DNA of 7,082 bases from JBFMFB01 sp040752115 (GTDB lineage Bacteria > Pseudomonadota > Gammaproteobacteria > Burkholderiales > Sulfuricellaceae): positions 1 through 7,082 of the forward strand of contig JBFMFB010000058.1 in the NCBI GenBank assembly GCA_040752115.1, in the 5' to 3' direction. Shown here one piece after another: positions 5,961 through 7,082 of the stretch. The notes under the pieces were generated by a model. The model was not told the DNA's origin. It saw only the letters and a program-made list of their open reading frames with translations, and searched no databases. Positions within the stretch are counted from its first letter, which is position 1. Each line of letters opens with the position of its first letter. The translations under genes and the position numbers were made by a program.

Positions 5961-6873
5961 GGGCATAGCCGCGCTCGTTCTGGCCGTCAGTTTTACCTTG
6001 CTGGCGGCCGAAGCGCTGGCTGTCGGCCCCCGCACCGAAGAACTGCGCCATCTTTTCGATATCACCGGTGGCGCCGCCGGGCCGCTGGCCCTTCCTGCAG
6101 ATGTGGCGGTAAGCGTCAACGGCCGGGCCTATGTGGTGGATAGCGGCAATCATCGCGTGGTGGCATACGGCCCGAACGGGCAGCACCTCTTCAGCATCGG
6201 CCGGCGCGGCAGCGCCAATGGGGAGTTCAAGGACCCGCAGGGCATCGGCACCGACCGTCTGGGGCGGATCTATGTCGCCGACAAGGGCAACCGCCGGATT
6301 CAGATATTCGATGCCGGCGGCGCTTTCATCGGCGCGTTTCCGGCAAGTAGCGGCGGGAAGCCGGTGAGCCCCACGGACGTGGCGCCCGATGCGGACGGCA
6401 GAGTCGTGTACGTCACCGCCGGCAACAGGATCATGGCGTTTACCCCTGCCGGCACGCTATTGCGCGAATGGGGAGGCAACGGCGCGCCCGACGGGGAAAC
6501 CCGCTACCCCCGCTCGATTACGGTCTCTCCCGAGGGCCTCCTGTTCGTGGTGGACACGGTGTATACCAGGGTGCAGGTATTCGACGAGACCGGCCGCCTC
6601 ATTTCCACCATCGGCGAATGGGGCAGCTTGCCGGGGCAATTCTTCCGCCCCGCCGGCATCGCGCTCGACAGCCGGGGTTATGTGTACGTCGCCGACAATT
6701 ACCTGGAACTGATCGAAGTATTCGATACCGGCTACAGGTTCTCGCACATCCTCGGCGCGGCGGGGCAGCCCTACCGTTTCACCATGCCGGGCGGCATCGC
6801 CATCGACCCGGGCGACAGGCTCTATGTGGTCGAGATGCTGGCCAACAAGGTTTCTGTATTCAGTTTGCGGTGA
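5941..6873 (+). CDS. Secreted six-bladed NHL-repeat beta-propeller protein
   Basis: This 310-residue protein has a signal peptide (hydrophobic about 9-24, ending AEALA). Six NHL-type blades follow. Their signature strands are at about residues 64 (YVVDSGNHRVVAY), 111 (YVADKGNRRIQIF), 157 (YVTAGNRIMAF), 202 (FVVDTVYTRVQVF), 249 (YVADNYLELIEVF) and 295 (YVVEMLANKVSVF). Each is preceded by a P.GIA.D..G segment in the better-conserved blades. There is no cysteine-haem site and no obvious catalytic residue set, so it is most likely a protein- or ligand-binding scaffold. The ATG lies 20 bases inside the trihaem cytochrome gene, preceded by AGGGGG (5932-5937). A secreted cytochrome starts 4 bases after its stop. 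NHL proteins next to multihaem cytochrome genes occur in some proposed extracellular electron-transfer loci (from memory, unverified). Confidence 0.9.
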   Translation: MRQPRAKGIAALVLAVSFTLLAAEALAVGPRTEELRHLFDITGGAAGPLALPADVAVSVNGRAYVVDSGNHRVVAYGPNGQHLFSIGRRGSANGEFKDPQGIGTDRLGRIYVADKGNRRIQIFDAGGAFIGAFPASSGGKPVSPTDVAPDADGRVVYVTAGNRIMAFTPAGTLLREWGGNGAPDGETRYPRSITVSPEGLLFVVDTVYTRVQVFDETGRLISTIGEWGSLPGQFFRPAGIALDSRGYVYVADNYLELIEVFDTGYRFSHILGAAGQPYRFTMPGGIAIDPGDRLYVVEMLANKVSVFSLR

Positions 6874-6877
6874 CGGC

Positions 6878-7082
6878 GTGTTCGATCGGCTCTCTTCCCA
6901 ATTCGCTCGCACAGTACTGGCGTTTTCTTTCGCGCTGATCGGCATGGGTTCCCCCGTTGCCCACGCCGCGCGGGACATTTCTCCCCAGCGCGAGTGTTCC
7001 AACTGTCACATCATGTGGTTGACGGACTTCAACCGCACCGACGTCACCACGCTCATCCCCTACAACCCCAGGCCGGTCGTCG
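6878..7082 (+). CDS. Secreted cytochrome c, 3' end outside the window
   Basis: This reading frame is open to the window edge, with 68 complete codons. GTG at 6878 lies 4 bases after the NHL stop and gives a complete signal peptide: basic start (FDRLSSQFAR), hydrophobic core (TVLAFSFALIGMG) and a VAHA-type cleavage site near residue 29. The mature protein opens ARDISPQRECSNCHIMW, with a CSNCH c-haem site at residue 40 (bases 6995-7009), followed by a TDFNR...IPYNPRP stretch. The alternative ATG at 6944 would cut the signal peptide away, so GTG is preferred. The ribosome site is weak, so translation may depend on re-initiation after the upstream gene. Given the neighbours it probably contains more haems beyond the edge, but only one is visible. 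Confidence 0.8.
   Translation, partial: MFDRLSSQFARTVLAFSFALIGMGSPVAHAARDISPQRECSNCHIMWLTDFNRTDVTTLIPYNPRPVV

Overview
The window is a dense, all-plus-strand cluster for respiratory electron transfer. It holds seven protein genes and the first part of an eighth. Together they encode 20 visible c-type haem attachment sites (8 + 8 + 3 + 1), a predicted di-haem b-type membrane cytochrome, a 38-residue single-helix membrane protein, and two unrelated secreted beta-propeller proteins. The GC-rich sequence, tight gene overlaps, GTG starts and style of proteins suggest a Gram-negative proteobacterium. A betaproteobacterium of the iron/sulfur-oxidiser type (for example Gallionella or Sulfuricella relatives) is my best guess, but no taxonomic marker is present.

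Layout. Bases 14-155 hold a long imperfect palindrome with 22-bp perfect outer arms, resembling a dispersed intergenic repeat. Next come a PQQ-like (BamB-type) beta-propeller protein (210-1310) and an overlapping soluble octahaem cytochrome c (1301-2326). A 255-base non-coding gap (2327-2581) contains two hairpins, a good sigma70-type promoter candidate (2403-2431) and competing inverted repeats in the predicted leader. The second block is a tail-anchored octahaem cytochrome c with one unusual CX3CH site (2582-3697), a four-helix cytochrome b (3755-4711), a microprotein (4708-4824), a trihaem cytochrome c with two N-terminal membrane helices (4842-5960), a six-bladed NHL propeller (5941-6873), and a secreted cytochrome c starting at GTG and cut by the window end (6878-7082).

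How they may work together (inference). The cytochrome b, the microprotein and the two membrane-anchored cytochromes look like a quinone-linked inner-membrane b/c complex. The secreted octahaem protein, the last cytochrome and the two propellers would be periplasmic or outer-surface partners that carry electrons to or from a substrate outside the membrane. No catalytic subunit (molybdopterin, copper or flavin enzyme) and no outer-membrane porin is inside the window, so neither direction of electron flow nor the substrate can be read from it. The module does not match, in my memory, a named complex gene for gene. It is the best candidate here for an undescribed system.
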